A DNA stretch of 64,000 nucleotides from JACPFJ01 sp036504875. GTDB lineage: Bacteria > Desulfobacterota > Desulfuromonadia > Geobacterales > Pseudopelobacteraceae. This document shows, piece by piece, positions 16,971 to 25,076 of the stretch. The stretch covers positions 1 through 64,000 of the forward strand of contig DASXUK010000020.1 of NCBI GenBank assembly GCA_036504875.1. Reading direction: 5' to 3'. The stretch's first letter is position 1. Every line of letters starts with the position of its first letter. The position numbers and the translations under genes were made by a program. Below the pieces are notes generated by a model. The model was not told the origin of the DNA. It saw nothing but the letters and a program-made list of their open reading frames with translations, and ran no database searches.

Positions 16971-17960
16971 ATGACTATCAAAAAAGAAGACGCAGAAAAT
17001 TTGATTGTTGAACAGGTTGGGGAAGAGACTGAATACTCGATGAGTCAAATTCTTCGAGAAAGAGGTGTTTCTCGACGGGACTTCTTAAAATTCTGCTCTA
17101 CCGTTTCAGTGGCCATGGCCTTGCCGGCTACGTTTGCTCCTAAAGTGGCTGAGGCCCTGGATGAAATCAAACGCCCCCCGTTGATCTGGCTTGCGTTCCA
17201 GGATTGCGCCGGTGACACCGAAGCACTTCTGCGCTCTGCTAATCCTACCGTAGCGGATATCGTGCTTGATATTCTTTCAGTGGATTACCACGAGACAATC
17301 ATGGCTGCAGCCGGTAAACAGGCTGAGGCTAATCTGGAAAAGACCATCTCCGACTACGCCGGCAAGTATATCTGTATTGTTGAAGGATCCATACCGATGA
17401 AGGATGGCGGTGTGTATGGCTGTGTAGGGGGCAAGTCTCATCTTGAACGAGCGCGGCAGGTATGCTCGGGAGCCACCGCAACCATAGCAGTCGGTAACTG
17501 TGCCGCCTTCGGGGGGATTGCAGCGGCCTTTCCAAATCCTACTGGCGCAGTCGGTGTAAAAGATGCTGTTCCAGGCGCAACAGTCATAAACTTGCCGGGC
17601 TGTCCGGTTAATGCCGACAACCTGTCCGCCACCATCGTTCACTATCTGGTATTCGGAAAGATCCCGGCCCTGGACCGTCTTCGTCGCCCAATGTTTATCC
17701 ATGGAAAACGCGTTCACGACAACTGCGAGCGCCGCTATTATTTTGAACAGAAACAATTTGTCGAATTCTGGGGCGATGATGCACACCGCAAGGGCTACTG
17801 CCTATATAAAATGGGTTGCAAAGGGGCGGCCACGTTCAATAACTGTCCCACGCAGCGTTTCAATGGGAAAACCAGCTGGCCGGTTGCCGCGGGTTGTGGT
17901 TGCTATGGCTGTTCAGAACCCAATTACTGGGATGATTTGATCTCTGTGCCAAACAGCTAG
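16971..17960 (+). CDS. [NiFe]-hydrogenase small subunit, group 1-like, with altered proximal-cluster motif
   Basis: 329 residues with a Tat signal (SRRDFLKF, residues 34-41). It aligns from memory with HybO/HyaA: the conserved block PPLIWLAFQDCAGDTEALLR, then GNCAAFGG, LPGCPVNADN, distal ligands H and C in HGKRVHDNCERR, and CLYKMGCKG ... NNCP ... CYGC for the other clusters. The second Cys of the usual C-x-x-C proximal motif is Asp (CAGD). The C-terminal membrane anchor of HyaA-type subunits is absent. It should pass electrons between a large subunit and a periplasmic acceptor. No large subunit, cytochrome b or maturation protease follows; three hexaheme cytochromes do. Confidence 0.92.
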   Translation: MTIKKEDAENLIVEQVGEETEYSMSQILRERGVSRRDFLKFCSTVSVAMALPATFAPKVAEALDEIKRPPLIWLAFQDCAGDTEALLRSANPTVADIVLDILSVDYHETIMAAAGKQAEANLEKTISDYAGKYICIVEGSIPMKDGGVYGCVGGKSHLERARQVCSGATATIAVGNCAAFGGIAAAFPNPTGAVGVKDAVPGATVINLPGCPVNADNLSATIVHYLVFGKIPALDRLRRPMFIHGKRVHDNCERRYYFEQKQFVEFWGDDAHRKGYCLYKMGCKGAATFNNCPTQRFNGKTSWPVAAGCGCYGCSEPNYWDDLISVPNS

Positions 17961-18018
17961 TCCGGCTATCGTAGCAAAATCAATTTTCTAATTAATTTAC
18001 CCTTTATCAGGTGAGGAT

Positions 18019-18822
18019 ATGAGAAGAGCGTTTATAGTTTTAATGATATCTGTCGGCTTAACTGGACTTGTGCTTGCGGAGGAGGGTGTTAAGAAGAACA
18101 GACTGAGACCCTATGAGTTCGGTATGGTCACGATTAGCCAGAATTCAATGAAAGCCGGTATTTCGCCGGTTATTTTCGATCATTGGTTACACCGGGCAAA
18201 ATTCACCTGCCGACTCTGTCATCTAGACATCGGTTTTGGCATGAAAACAGGTGCGACCAACATCCGGGCCGCAAATAACATTCGCGGCTTTTATTGCGGC
18301 ACCTGCCATAATGGCAAAACAACCTTCGCTGATAAAACTGTTTTCGCTGCCTGCTCCAAAAACCCTTCTAAAGATGATGAAGAACGATGTAAAAAATGCC
18401 ATTCCACCGACCGGGACGAAAAAAGAGAAACCGATTTTCTTAATTTAATAGAGAAATTTCCGAAAGAACGATTGGGCAACGGCGTGGATTGGGAAAAAGC
18501 AGAAGAGCTGGGAATGATCAAGCCAATTGATTTTCTGGAAGGCATATCGTTGACCAAGCCTCCACAGAAGCTACAGAAGGACTTTACTCTGGACTCCAAA
18601 TTCGAAGGCATGCCCGACATCATTTTTTCACATAAGAAACACACGGTCTGGAACGGCTGTGAGGTTTGCCATCCAAAGCCATTTGTAGGGGTAAAAAAAG
18701 GATCCACTAAATACTCTATGCTGGAAATCTTTAACGGAAAGTTCTGTGGGCTATGCCACTATAACGTGGCTTTTCCAGTCACTGATTGTCAGAGATGTCA
18801 CCGCAAACCGATTCAAAGATGA
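18019..18822 (+). CDS. Hexaheme c7-type cytochrome, copy 1
   Basis: 267 residues with a signal peptide (cleavage after VLA). Six CxxCH motifs occur as two triheme sets: CRLCH, CGTCH, CKKCH, then CEVCH, CGLCH, CQRCH. Each set has the IFDHWLHR / IFSHKKHT leader and the YCGTCHNGK or FCGLCHYNVAFP block of the c(7)-type triheme family. It is periplasmic by prediction. Position 58 bp after the hydrogenase small subunit suggests it accepts its electrons. It is about 60% identical by eye to the next gene, so a recent tandem duplication is likely. Confidence 0.88.
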   Translation: MRRAFIVLMISVGLTGLVLAEEGVKKNRLRPYEFGMVTISQNSMKAGISPVIFDHWLHRAKFTCRLCHLDIGFGMKTGATNIRAANNIRGFYCGTCHNGKTTFADKTVFAACSKNPSKDDEERCKKCHSTDRDEKRETDFLNLIEKFPKERLGNGVDWEKAEELGMIKPIDFLEGISLTKPPQKLQKDFTLDSKFEGMPDIIFSHKKHTVWNGCEVCHPKPFVGVKKGSTKYSMLEIFNGKFCGLCHYNVAFPVTDCQRCHRKPIQR

Positions 18823-18920
18823 TTTTAAAAAGCTTGTATTTTTTTTTGAATGTTTTAAGATGCTCAAGTTTTGCTGTTCTAATCTTTTTCAACTTTGCAT
18901 AAAAGACGCAAGGGGGGTAT

Positions 18921-19724
18921 ATGAAAAAAATATTTTTTGCCATAGTCTTGGCTGTTTGCCTGACTGGACTTGCTTTTGCCCAAACCGGCGTCAAAAGGAA
19001 GAAGCAGAAACCATATGAGTATGGAATGGTTAAAATTGATAATTTTTCGGTTAAAGCTGGTATTGCTCCGGTCATCTTTGACCACTGGAGACATCGGGCA
19101 AGATACACCTGCAGGCTGTGTCATGTTGATATTGGCTTTGGAATGAAAACAGGTGCAACCCAGATTAGAGCGCTCAATAACATGCGCGGCTACTATTGCG
19201 GTACCTGCCATAATGGGAAGACGATTTACGATAACAAAGTCTTGTTTGCTGCCTGTTCAACTGAAACCTCTAAAGCAAACGATCCAAGATGTGCGAAGTG
19301 CCATTACACGGACAAGCTGCAGAAAAAAGAGGATGAATTTTATGACTTTGCTAAAAAATACCCTAAAGGCAGGTTTGGCAACGGCATAGACTGGGAAAAA
19401 GCTGAAGAAACCGGATTGATTAAACCGATCGATTTTATCGAAGGATTATCGATGAAAAGGATGAATATTACAGCCCAAAAGGATTTTTCCCTTGGTTCAA
19501 AATTTCAGGGCATGCCGGATATCATCTTTTCACACAAAAAGCACACCGTCTGGAATGGTTGTGAGGTTTGCCACCCTGAAATATTCATCGGCATCAAGAA
19601 AGGTACCAATAAATATACAATGGTAGAAATTTTTGACGGCAAATACTGTGGCGCTTGTCACATTAGCGTCGCATTTCCCATGGCGGATTGTCAGAGATGT
19701 CACACAAAATCAGTTCAACAATAG
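18921..19724 (+). CDS. Hexaheme c7-type cytochrome, copy 2
   Basis: 267 residues, signal peptide ending AFA. Six CxxCH motifs in the same two triheme sets as the preceding gene (CRLCH, CGTCH, CAKCH; CEVCH, CGACH, CQRCH). AAGGGGGG precedes the ATG. The identical length and shared blocks (GFGMKTGAT, FGNGIDWEKAEE) show it is a tandem duplicate of the gene at 18019. The coding DNA is more A/T-rich than the operons around it. Confidence 0.88.
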   Translation: MKKIFFAIVLAVCLTGLAFAQTGVKRKKQKPYEYGMVKIDNFSVKAGIAPVIFDHWRHRARYTCRLCHVDIGFGMKTGATQIRALNNMRGYYCGTCHNGKTIYDNKVLFAACSTETSKANDPRCAKCHYTDKLQKKEDEFYDFAKKYPKGRFGNGIDWEKAEETGLIKPIDFIEGLSMKRMNITAQKDFSLGSKFQGMPDIIFSHKKHTVWNGCEVCHPEIFIGIKKGTNKYTMVEIFDGKYCGACHISVAFPMADCQRCHTKSVQQ

Positions 19725-20476
19725 TCATACTAGTCGGTATTCTGGGTCTATTCGCCTGTCTGCCCGAAGCATTCGCGCAAGAGGATAGATTTAAGCTCCC
19801 CCCCTTGCCTCCGGCGGAAGAGTATGGCAATATTCTAATAAGTCGTAATTCTATCAGGAATGGTGTTAAACCGGTTTTTTTCTCACATTGGCAGCACAGG
19901 ATGAAATACACCTGCCGCGTATGTCATTCTGAGCTGGAATTCAATATGAAGGTCAACACCACTGAGATCACTGAACTAGGGAATCGGAAAAAAAGATATT
20001 GCGGCGCCTGTCACAATGGCAAGATCGCCTTCCGGCCTAATGGTAATTGCGAAAAGTGCCATACCGGGGACAAAAGCTCCGGGAACAGCAAATTCAGTGT
20101 ATTTGATGAATCGCCTTTCCCTCGTACTTCTTTTGGGAATAATATTGACTGGGTTGAATCCATGAAAAGAGGGCTGATCAGTCCGGCAACGTATCTTAAG
20201 ACAAAATCCGAGGATATGCCGTTTGACAAGACCTTACAGCTTACAACGGATTGGAACTTTGTTACTCCTTCGGTTTTCTCTCACAAGGTCCATACACAGT
20301 GGCTTGATTGCAGTAATTGTCATCCTGATATTTTCAACATAAAGAAGAAGTCAACCGAGAATTTTTCTATGGCATACATCCTGCGGGGGGCATTTTGCGG
20401 AGCGTGTCATTTAAAAGTCGCCTTTCCTATCCATGACTGCCAAAGATGCCATTTGGAAAAGAAGGAGAAACCATGA
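19697..20476 (+). CDS. Hexaheme c7-type cytochrome, copy 3 (diverged)
   Basis: 259 residues starting MSHKISSTIVILVGILG; the start lies 28 bp inside the previous gene, using another frame. Signal peptide ends near AFAQ. Six CxxCH motifs: CRVCH, CGACH, CEKCH, CSNCH, CGACH, CQRCH. It keeps the shared blocks (HWQHRMKYTCRVCH, FSHKVHTQWLDCSNCH) but is the most divergent of the three. The weak ribosome site and the overlap point to translational coupling. Confidence 0.85.
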   Translation: MSHKISSTIVILVGILGLFACLPEAFAQEDRFKLPPLPPAEEYGNILISRNSIRNGVKPVFFSHWQHRMKYTCRVCHSELEFNMKVNTTEITELGNRKKRYCGACHNGKIAFRPNGNCEKCHTGDKSSGNSKFSVFDESPFPRTSFGNNIDWVESMKRGLISPATYLKTKSEDMPFDKTLQLTTDWNFVTPSVFSHKVHTQWLDCSNCHPDIFNIKKKSTENFSMAYILRGAFCGACHLKVAFPIHDCQRCHLEKKEKP

Positions 20477-20805
20477 CTCTGAAAATAATAAAGTTGGCAC
20501 TCATTGCTGTTTTAGGCATAGCTTCAGTACCTCTTTTGGCACCTGTCAACAGCACCGGATTTGGTCTGGCCCGGGCAGAAGATGCCTGGAAAACAGAAAT
20601 GGACGCGATTTGTTCCAAGACTCAAGACTCTATGACCATGAGCAACGAAGACTTAAAATCCTTGGTTGAACGCTGTGACCGGCTAAAACCTATTATAGAA
20701 GGCCTTGACGAGACTTTAAGCAAAGTTTTTGGCAAGCGGTTGCAGATGTGCAGGGATCTTTATGCCTTTGTGATCGAGAGCAGGGTTAATGAAACAGCCA
20801 AGTGA
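20473..20805 (+). CDS. Small secreted protein of the hydrogenase/cytochrome cluster
   Basis: 110 residues from ATG at 20473, overlapping the third cytochrome stop by four bases (ATGA) and preceded by AAGGAG. A signal peptide (LALIAVLGIASVPLL) is followed by a helical domain with three cysteines (ICSK, ERCD, QMCRD) and no CxxCH. I do not recognise the family. The coupling to the cytochromes suggests a periplasmic accessory factor. Confidence 0.6.
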   Translation: MTLKIIKLALIAVLGIASVPLLAPVNSTGFGLARAEDAWKTEMDAICSKTQDSMTMSNEDLKSLVERCDRLKPIIEGLDETLSKVFGKRLQMCRDLYAFVIESRVNETAK

Positions 20806-20829
20806 TATGCAGGCTTAATCCGACCGGAA

Positions 20830-21591
20830 TTATCTTTTTTGAGGCCAGTAACTCCCCCCCACCAGCGTGGCGGTTATGCTGCCGATCTTTACTTTTGATT
20901 TCATCATAACCGGTATTCTACGATCGTCATCAGTCAACCAGATGTGCATATCGCCTGTTCTGGCAAAAATCCCTTCCGACTTAAGCAGTGGCTTTATAAC
21001 TACAGTTTTGAATTTCCCCAGCGGTGTTTCAACCTCTTCGCGCCTCAGTACCTGTACCTCGGTATTCCATAATTTTTTACAATCGAAAATATCAATATAC
21101 TGCGAACTGCCTACCTGCAGCGGAACAGAACGAAAATAGAAAAAGCTGGAGAGGGTGTCATAAGTCAACTTTGTTATCTTCTGGGTAGTTTCCGTCTTCT
21201 TGATAAGATCTTTGGTAGTTACTTCCAGCTTCTGCCTATCAAACACTGCGTCCTTCTGAAATCTTGTCCAGCCTTCCTTGATACGTTCACGGTAAAGGCG
21301 TGGCACGCCGATATTATGCGGTGGTGCGCTCATAATCAATAGCGACTCTATCCGGTCGTCAACAGGGAAAAAAAGTTTCAACCAGGCCGCAGAATGGGCA
21401 GTCGAGACAATATGGACCTCATCCCCCTCAAGAGTCACTTCCTGTACAGCCCTTCCTGCAGAAATTCCGGTATAGGAAATGTCGAATTCCAATCTCTCAG
21501 GTATGGGAAAAGCTGCCGAAGACTGCGCTCCCAGCAGTGCCACTAGCAGCACCATTATAGCGATTAAAGGGATAGCGCTCCATCTGTTCAT
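20830..21591 (-). CDS. DUF3108 domain protein, periplasmic
   Basis: 253 residues with an N-terminal membrane/signal segment (IPLIAIMVLLVALLG). The body starts RLEFDISYTGISAGRAVQEV and has repeated beta-strand pairs such as VHIVSTAHSAAWLKLFFPVDDRIES and DMHIWLTDDDRRIPVMMKSKV, the DUF3108 pattern. These proteins resemble outer-membrane or lipid-handling beta-sandwiches, but the function is unknown. It is convergent with the cytochrome cluster and not part of it. Confidence 0.75.
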   Translation of the reverse strand: MNRWSAIPLIAIMVLLVALLGAQSSAAFPIPERLEFDISYTGISAGRAVQEVTLEGDEVHIVSTAHSAAWLKLFFPVDDRIESLLIMSAPPHNIGVPRLYRERIKEGWTRFQKDAVFDRQKLEVTTKDLIKKTETTQKITKLTYDTLSSFFYFRSVPLQVGSSQYIDIFDCKKLWNTEVQVLRREEVETPLGKFKTVVIKPLLKSEGIFARTGDMHIWLTDDDRRIPVMMKSKVKIGSITATLVGGSYWPQKR

Positions 21592-21671
21592 AAATTCCTC
21601 ATTTTCTAGTGCAGCAAAATTTTAAGGTTCAGCATTGTAAAGGATGCTAAGACTGGTTGTTTTTGAGAGCC

Positions 21672-22046
21672 CTAAGCTTGTCCGCCAACCGGAGCACTCT
21701 CAAAAGAGGCTCGCGCCTTATGCATCTGCTCCATCTCCCGCAGTTTGTCCCCTAGCCAGGCATGAAAGATGCGAGCATTTTCATAATTCATGACAACACC
21801 GGTATCAATAAAACGAACCATGCTATTTGAAAGATCATCTGGTTCAACTTCGGTTTCCTTTCCGATCACCCCTTCGGGCGTTATCTCATGGGAGATTGAC
21901 TCCGGCAAAGGTTGGCGCTCAAGATAGAAGTGAATCACCATCTCTCCGCGGGGAGAAAAACCTCCTTGTGCCCCATTGACATAGCTTGGGTTGTACCCGT
22001 AATTAAAAAGGTATTTAAATTTAATTTCATGCTTTTTAGTGCTCAT
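21672..22046 (-). CDS. DUF3467-like conserved hypothetical protein
   Basis: 124 residues from ATG at 22046, which has AGGAGAACGAT upstream; the longer frame lacks a ribosome site. The blocks NPSYVNGAQGGFSPRGEMVIHFYLERQPLPESI and SMVRFIDTGVVMNYENARIFHAWLGDKL fit the DUF3467 family, short proteins of unknown function that are common in deltaproteobacteria and cyanobacteria. It has no signal peptide or metal motif. Confidence 0.7.
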   Translation of the reverse strand: MSTKKHEIKFKYLFNYGYNPSYVNGAQGGFSPRGEMVIHFYLERQPLPESISHEITPEGVIGKETEVEPDDLSNSMVRFIDTGVVMNYENARIFHAWLGDKLREMEQMHKARASFESAPVGGQA

Positions 22047-22195
22047 ATCGTTCTCCTTTTGGTGAATGTTCAGTAACAAATGCAGACCAGACCATTCACT
22101 TACCACATTCCATTGAGATGGTGGAAAGAAAATCTTGCAAAAAGAAGATTACTGTTTTATAAAAGGATAAAATCAGTCTTATTAGGAGAGGCTTT

Positions 22196-22966
22196 ATGAA
22201 ATATTTTACCATGCTTCCCTTCATGCTGCTAATCTGCATGATTTCGGCTATTAGCTCCTCTTTTGGCAGCGACAGGTTACCGGTGATACTTTTCGACCAG
22301 GCCCACAATCAGCGTTTTCTGATTGAGCAGTCGGGTGATTTACAGCTCTCCGGACTGGCCGATACTTTCAAGAAACAAGGTGCACGAGTTATTTCCAGCA
22401 AGGCCCCTATCTCTGCAGAGACATTAAAAGATGTTTCTGGTCTGGTAATTTCCGGTGCGTTCGACAAGCTTAAGCCAGAAGAGATTGCAGCAGTGAGGCA
22501 ATTCTTGAGCAAAGGTGGTCGCTTGGCCGTGATGCTGCATATAGGTTTCCCGGTGGCTGATTTACTGGGCGAACTCGGCATCGACATCTCGAACAGCGTG
22601 CTGCACGAACGCCGGAACATTCTGAAGAAAAATGACCTTGATTTTATAGTCAAAAATGTCGTTTCAGACCATGTCTTGTTTAAAGGACTCAGCCAGTTTT
22701 CAGCCTATGGAGTCTGGGCACTGAATAGCGCGCCGCCTGCCGCGACCATCGCGAGTACCTCGCCTGACGCCTGGATTGATCTTAATGGGGATGGCCACTT
22801 ATCCAAAGGTGATGCTACAGGCTCCTTCGCTGTTGTAGTTACCGGCAAAAAAGAATCAGGCCACTTTGTCATCTTTGGTGATGATGCCATCTTCCAAAAT
22901 AAATTTCTTGATCAAGACAACCGTAAGCTGGCCCAAAATCTCGGAGCATGGCTGATTCGACGCTGA
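22196..22966 (+). CDS. Secreted DUF4350/GATase-like domain protein
   Basis: 256 residues with a signal peptide (cleavage near FGS). The body reads LPVILFDQAHNQRFLIEQSGDLQLSGLADTFKKQGARV, then GLVISGAFDKLKPEEIAAVRQFLSKGGRLAVMLHI, a class-I amidotransferase-like Rossmann fold as in DUF4350 proteins. No catalytic Cys is in the expected place, so it is probably a binding rather than catalytic version. The substrate is unknown. It is monocistronic. Confidence 0.6.
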   Translation: MKYFTMLPFMLLICMISAISSSFGSDRLPVILFDQAHNQRFLIEQSGDLQLSGLADTFKKQGARVISSKAPISAETLKDVSGLVISGAFDKLKPEEIAAVRQFLSKGGRLAVMLHIGFPVADLLGELGIDISNSVLHERRNILKKNDLDFIVKNVVSDHVLFKGLSQFSAYGVWALNSAPPAATIASTSPDAWIDLNGDGHLSKGDATGSFAVVVTGKKESGHFVIFGDDAIFQNKFLDQDNRKLAQNLGAWLIRR

Positions 22967-23027
22967 GCACACGCATGATCTCAGGCGCCCGCTCTTGGAG
23001 AAATGTTCCGTTATATCAGCTGTTGCA

Positions 23028-23056
23028 TTGACAGCAACCGACCTGCTTGTTAAATA
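23028..23056 (+). promoter_or_regulatory. Sigma70-type promoter of the helix-hairpin-helix protein
   Basis: TTGACA (23028-23033) and TAAATA (23051-23056) are 17 bp apart, 41 bp upstream of the ATG; the -35 box matches consensus exactly. Confidence 0.65.
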
Positions 23057-23096
23057 GTAACTACGATTAGTTGATCACCAGACAAGGAGAGTCGAA

Positions 23097-23504
23097 ATGA
23101 AAAAATGCATGCTTAAAATGGCCATGATCGCTGTTTCACTTCTATTTGCTGTTAATTTATCCATTGCCGCAAACATGTCTACTCCTGATCCCATAGGAGC
23201 GGCTAAAGGATCGGCAAAGTCAACCGCGGACAGCGCCAAGCAGGGCGCAAAAGCGACTTCCGACGCTGCCAAGGGAACGGCAAGCGAGACCAAAGCAGCC
23301 GCAAAAGCCAAGATCGTTAATATTAACAGCGCCAGCGAAGCTGAATTAAAGGCTATACCAGGCATTGGCGACGCTTATGCCGCCAAAATCATTGCCGGCC
23401 GCCCCTATGCCAATAAAGCCCAGCTCAAATCCCGCAATATCCTGCCCGTTCCAGTATATGAGAAGGTCAAGGACCTGATCATCGCCAAACAGCCCAAAAA
23501 ATAG
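23097..23504 (+). CDS. Secreted ComEA-like helix-hairpin-helix protein
   Basis: 135 residues. After a signal peptide (ending IAA), an Ala/Lys/Ser-rich repetitive stretch (residues ~35-70; SAKQGAKA, DAAKGTASE) resembles an LEA/apolipoprotein-type amphipathic segment. The C-terminal domain NINSASEAELKAIPGIGDAYAAKIIAGRP is a ComEA-type HhH DNA-binding motif. It may bind DNA in the periplasm, for instance in uptake, though no competence genes are near. A terminator follows. Confidence 0.75.
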   Translation: MKKCMLKMAMIAVSLLFAVNLSIAANMSTPDPIGAAKGSAKSTADSAKQGAKATSDAAKGTASETKAAAKAKIVNINSASEAELKAIPGIGDAYAAKIIAGRPYANKAQLKSRNILPVPVYEKVKDLIIAKQPKK

Positions 23505-23530
23505 GTTCAAAAGAATAGCATCAACATGAG

Positions 23531-23556
23531 GGGCATCCTTTCGGATGCCCTTTTTA
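23531..23556 (+). terminator. Terminator after the helix-hairpin-helix gene
   Basis: GGGCATCC and GGATGCCC form an 8-bp stem with a 4-base loop, followed by five T residues. Confidence 0.85.
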
Positions 23557-23578
23557 TTGTCACAGCCTCAGGGCAAAC

Positions 23579-23605
23579 TTGACTTTCTCACCACTTACCT
23601 ATAAT
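23579..23605 (+). promoter_or_regulatory. Promoter of the hopanoid genes
   Basis: TTGACT and a perfect TATAAT are 15 bp apart, ending 34 bp before the hpnJ ATG. The spacing is short, so the -35 assignment is tentative. Confidence 0.45.
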
Positions 23606-23639
23606 TTAGCGGTTTTACGAATAGCACTAAGGAGTTGTG

Positions 23640-25070
23640 ATGAAGCCCCTCTTTTTGAATCCCCCCACTTTCGAAGATTTTGACGGTGGCGCCGGTGCCC
23701 GTTATCAGGCATCGCGCGAGGTAACCTCCTTCTGGTACCCCACCTGGCTCTGTTTTCCGGCCGCCATGATCGAGGGCAGCCGCGTAGTTGATGCACCGGT
23801 GCAGAAATTTGACCTTGAGAAGTGCTTGGAGATCGCCCGCGATTTCGATATGGTGGTAATGTATACATCAACCCCGACCCTCATGATCGATATTGAAACT
23901 GCCCGGCGTATAAAAGAGATAAAACCGGGCATTGTGACCGTCCTGACCGGACCGCACGTCACAATCCTGCCGGAAGAATCACTCCGGGCAGGCAAAGGTG
24001 CCATTGACATCGTCTGCCGCGGCGAATTCGACTATTCCACCAAGGAACTGTGCGAAGGGCGCGCCTGGGACAAGGTTGACGGCCTGAGTTTCTTCCAGGA
24101 CGGAGAAATGGTCCATACCGCCGATCGACCAATGATCGAAGATCTAGATGCGCTGCCTTTTGTAGCTCCGATCTATAAACGCGACTTACCGATCAAAGAA
24201 TATGTTATTCCGCACTTCAAAAGCCCCTACGTCTCGATTTACTCCAGTCGCGGTTGCCCATCGAAATGCATTTATTGCCTCTGGCCCCAGACATTCTCCG
24301 GACAACGGATGCGTACCCGCAGCCCGCAGAATGTTTACGAGGAGATCAAGTGGATTGTGGAAAACATCCCCGAAATGCGGGAACTATCCTTCGATGATGA
24401 TACCTTCACCGCGAACCGTGAGCACGCCCGAGAAATCGCCCGCCTGATCAAACCGCTGGGCATTTCCTGGACCATCAATGCCCGTGCTAATTGCGACTAC
24501 GAGACCCTCAGGATCATGCGTGAGGCTGGCCTGCGCCACGTTGTTGTCGGTTTTGAGAGCGGAAATGCCCAGATCCTCAAGAACATCAAGAAGGGGGTCA
24601 CCAAAGAGCAGGCGATTCAGTTCACAAAGGACTGCAAAAAGCTGGGACTCTCGGTTCACGGCGCCTTTATCATGGGCCTGCCGGGCGAAACCAAGGAGAC
24701 CATCCGTGAGACGATCCAGTTTGCCAAAGACATGGATCTCAACTCGATTCAGGCCTCGCTGGCCTCACCCTACCCAGGCACCGAATTCTACGATCTGTGC
24801 AAGGAAAATGGCTGGATTGCGTCGGATAATTTCCTGGATGACAGCGGTCACCAAAAGTGCGTCATCAACTACCCGCACCTCTCAAATGCCGAAATATTCA
24901 ACTCAGTCGAGGAATTCTACAACAAGTTCTACTTCCGCCCCAAATATATCCTGCGCAGTATCGGCCGGATGATCGTCAACAGCGAGGAGCGCAAAAAACT
25001 GCTCAAGGAAGGCAAACAGTACCTCGAGTATATGCGCAAACGTAAAGAATCCTGCTCGGACTGCAAGTAA
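23640..25070 (+). CDS. hpnJ: Hopanoid biosynthesis radical SAM protein HpnJ
   Basis: 476 residues from ATG at 23640, after AAGGAG. An N-terminal B12-binding-type domain (VVMYTSTPTLMIDIETARRIK, LTGPHVTILPEE) precedes the radical SAM domain with RGCPSKCIYCLW, the CxxxCxxC cluster motif near residue 212. Start KPLFLNPPTFEDFDGGAGARYQ and the FHPKY-like tail (RPKYILRSI) match HpnJ. HpnJ is implicated in making the bacteriohopanetetrol cyclitol ether by ring contraction of the glucosamine head group, after HpnK. hpnI and the cyclase genes are not in this window. Confidence 0.9.
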   Translation: MKPLFLNPPTFEDFDGGAGARYQASREVTSFWYPTWLCFPAAMIEGSRVVDAPVQKFDLEKCLEIARDFDMVVMYTSTPTLMIDIETARRIKEIKPGIVTVLTGPHVTILPEESLRAGKGAIDIVCRGEFDYSTKELCEGRAWDKVDGLSFFQDGEMVHTADRPMIEDLDALPFVAPIYKRDLPIKEYVIPHFKSPYVSIYSSRGCPSKCIYCLWPQTFSGQRMRTRSPQNVYEEIKWIVENIPEMRELSFDDDTFTANREHAREIARLIKPLGISWTINARANCDYETLRIMREAGLRHVVVGFESGNAQILKNIKKGVTKEQAIQFTKDCKKLGLSVHGAFIMGLPGETKETIRETIQFAKDMDLNSIQASLASPYPGTEFYDLCKENGWIASDNFLDDSGHQKCVINYPHLSNAEIFNSVEEFYNKFYFRPKYILRSIGRMIVNSEERKKLLKEGKQYLEYMRKRKESCSDCK

Positions 25071-25076
25071 GCCTGC

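Noticed and set aside
17961..20476. Hidden hydrogenase large subunit
   Set aside because: All frames here encode CxxCH cytochromes; no RxCGxC or DPCxxC nickel-site motif was found on either strand in the listed frames.
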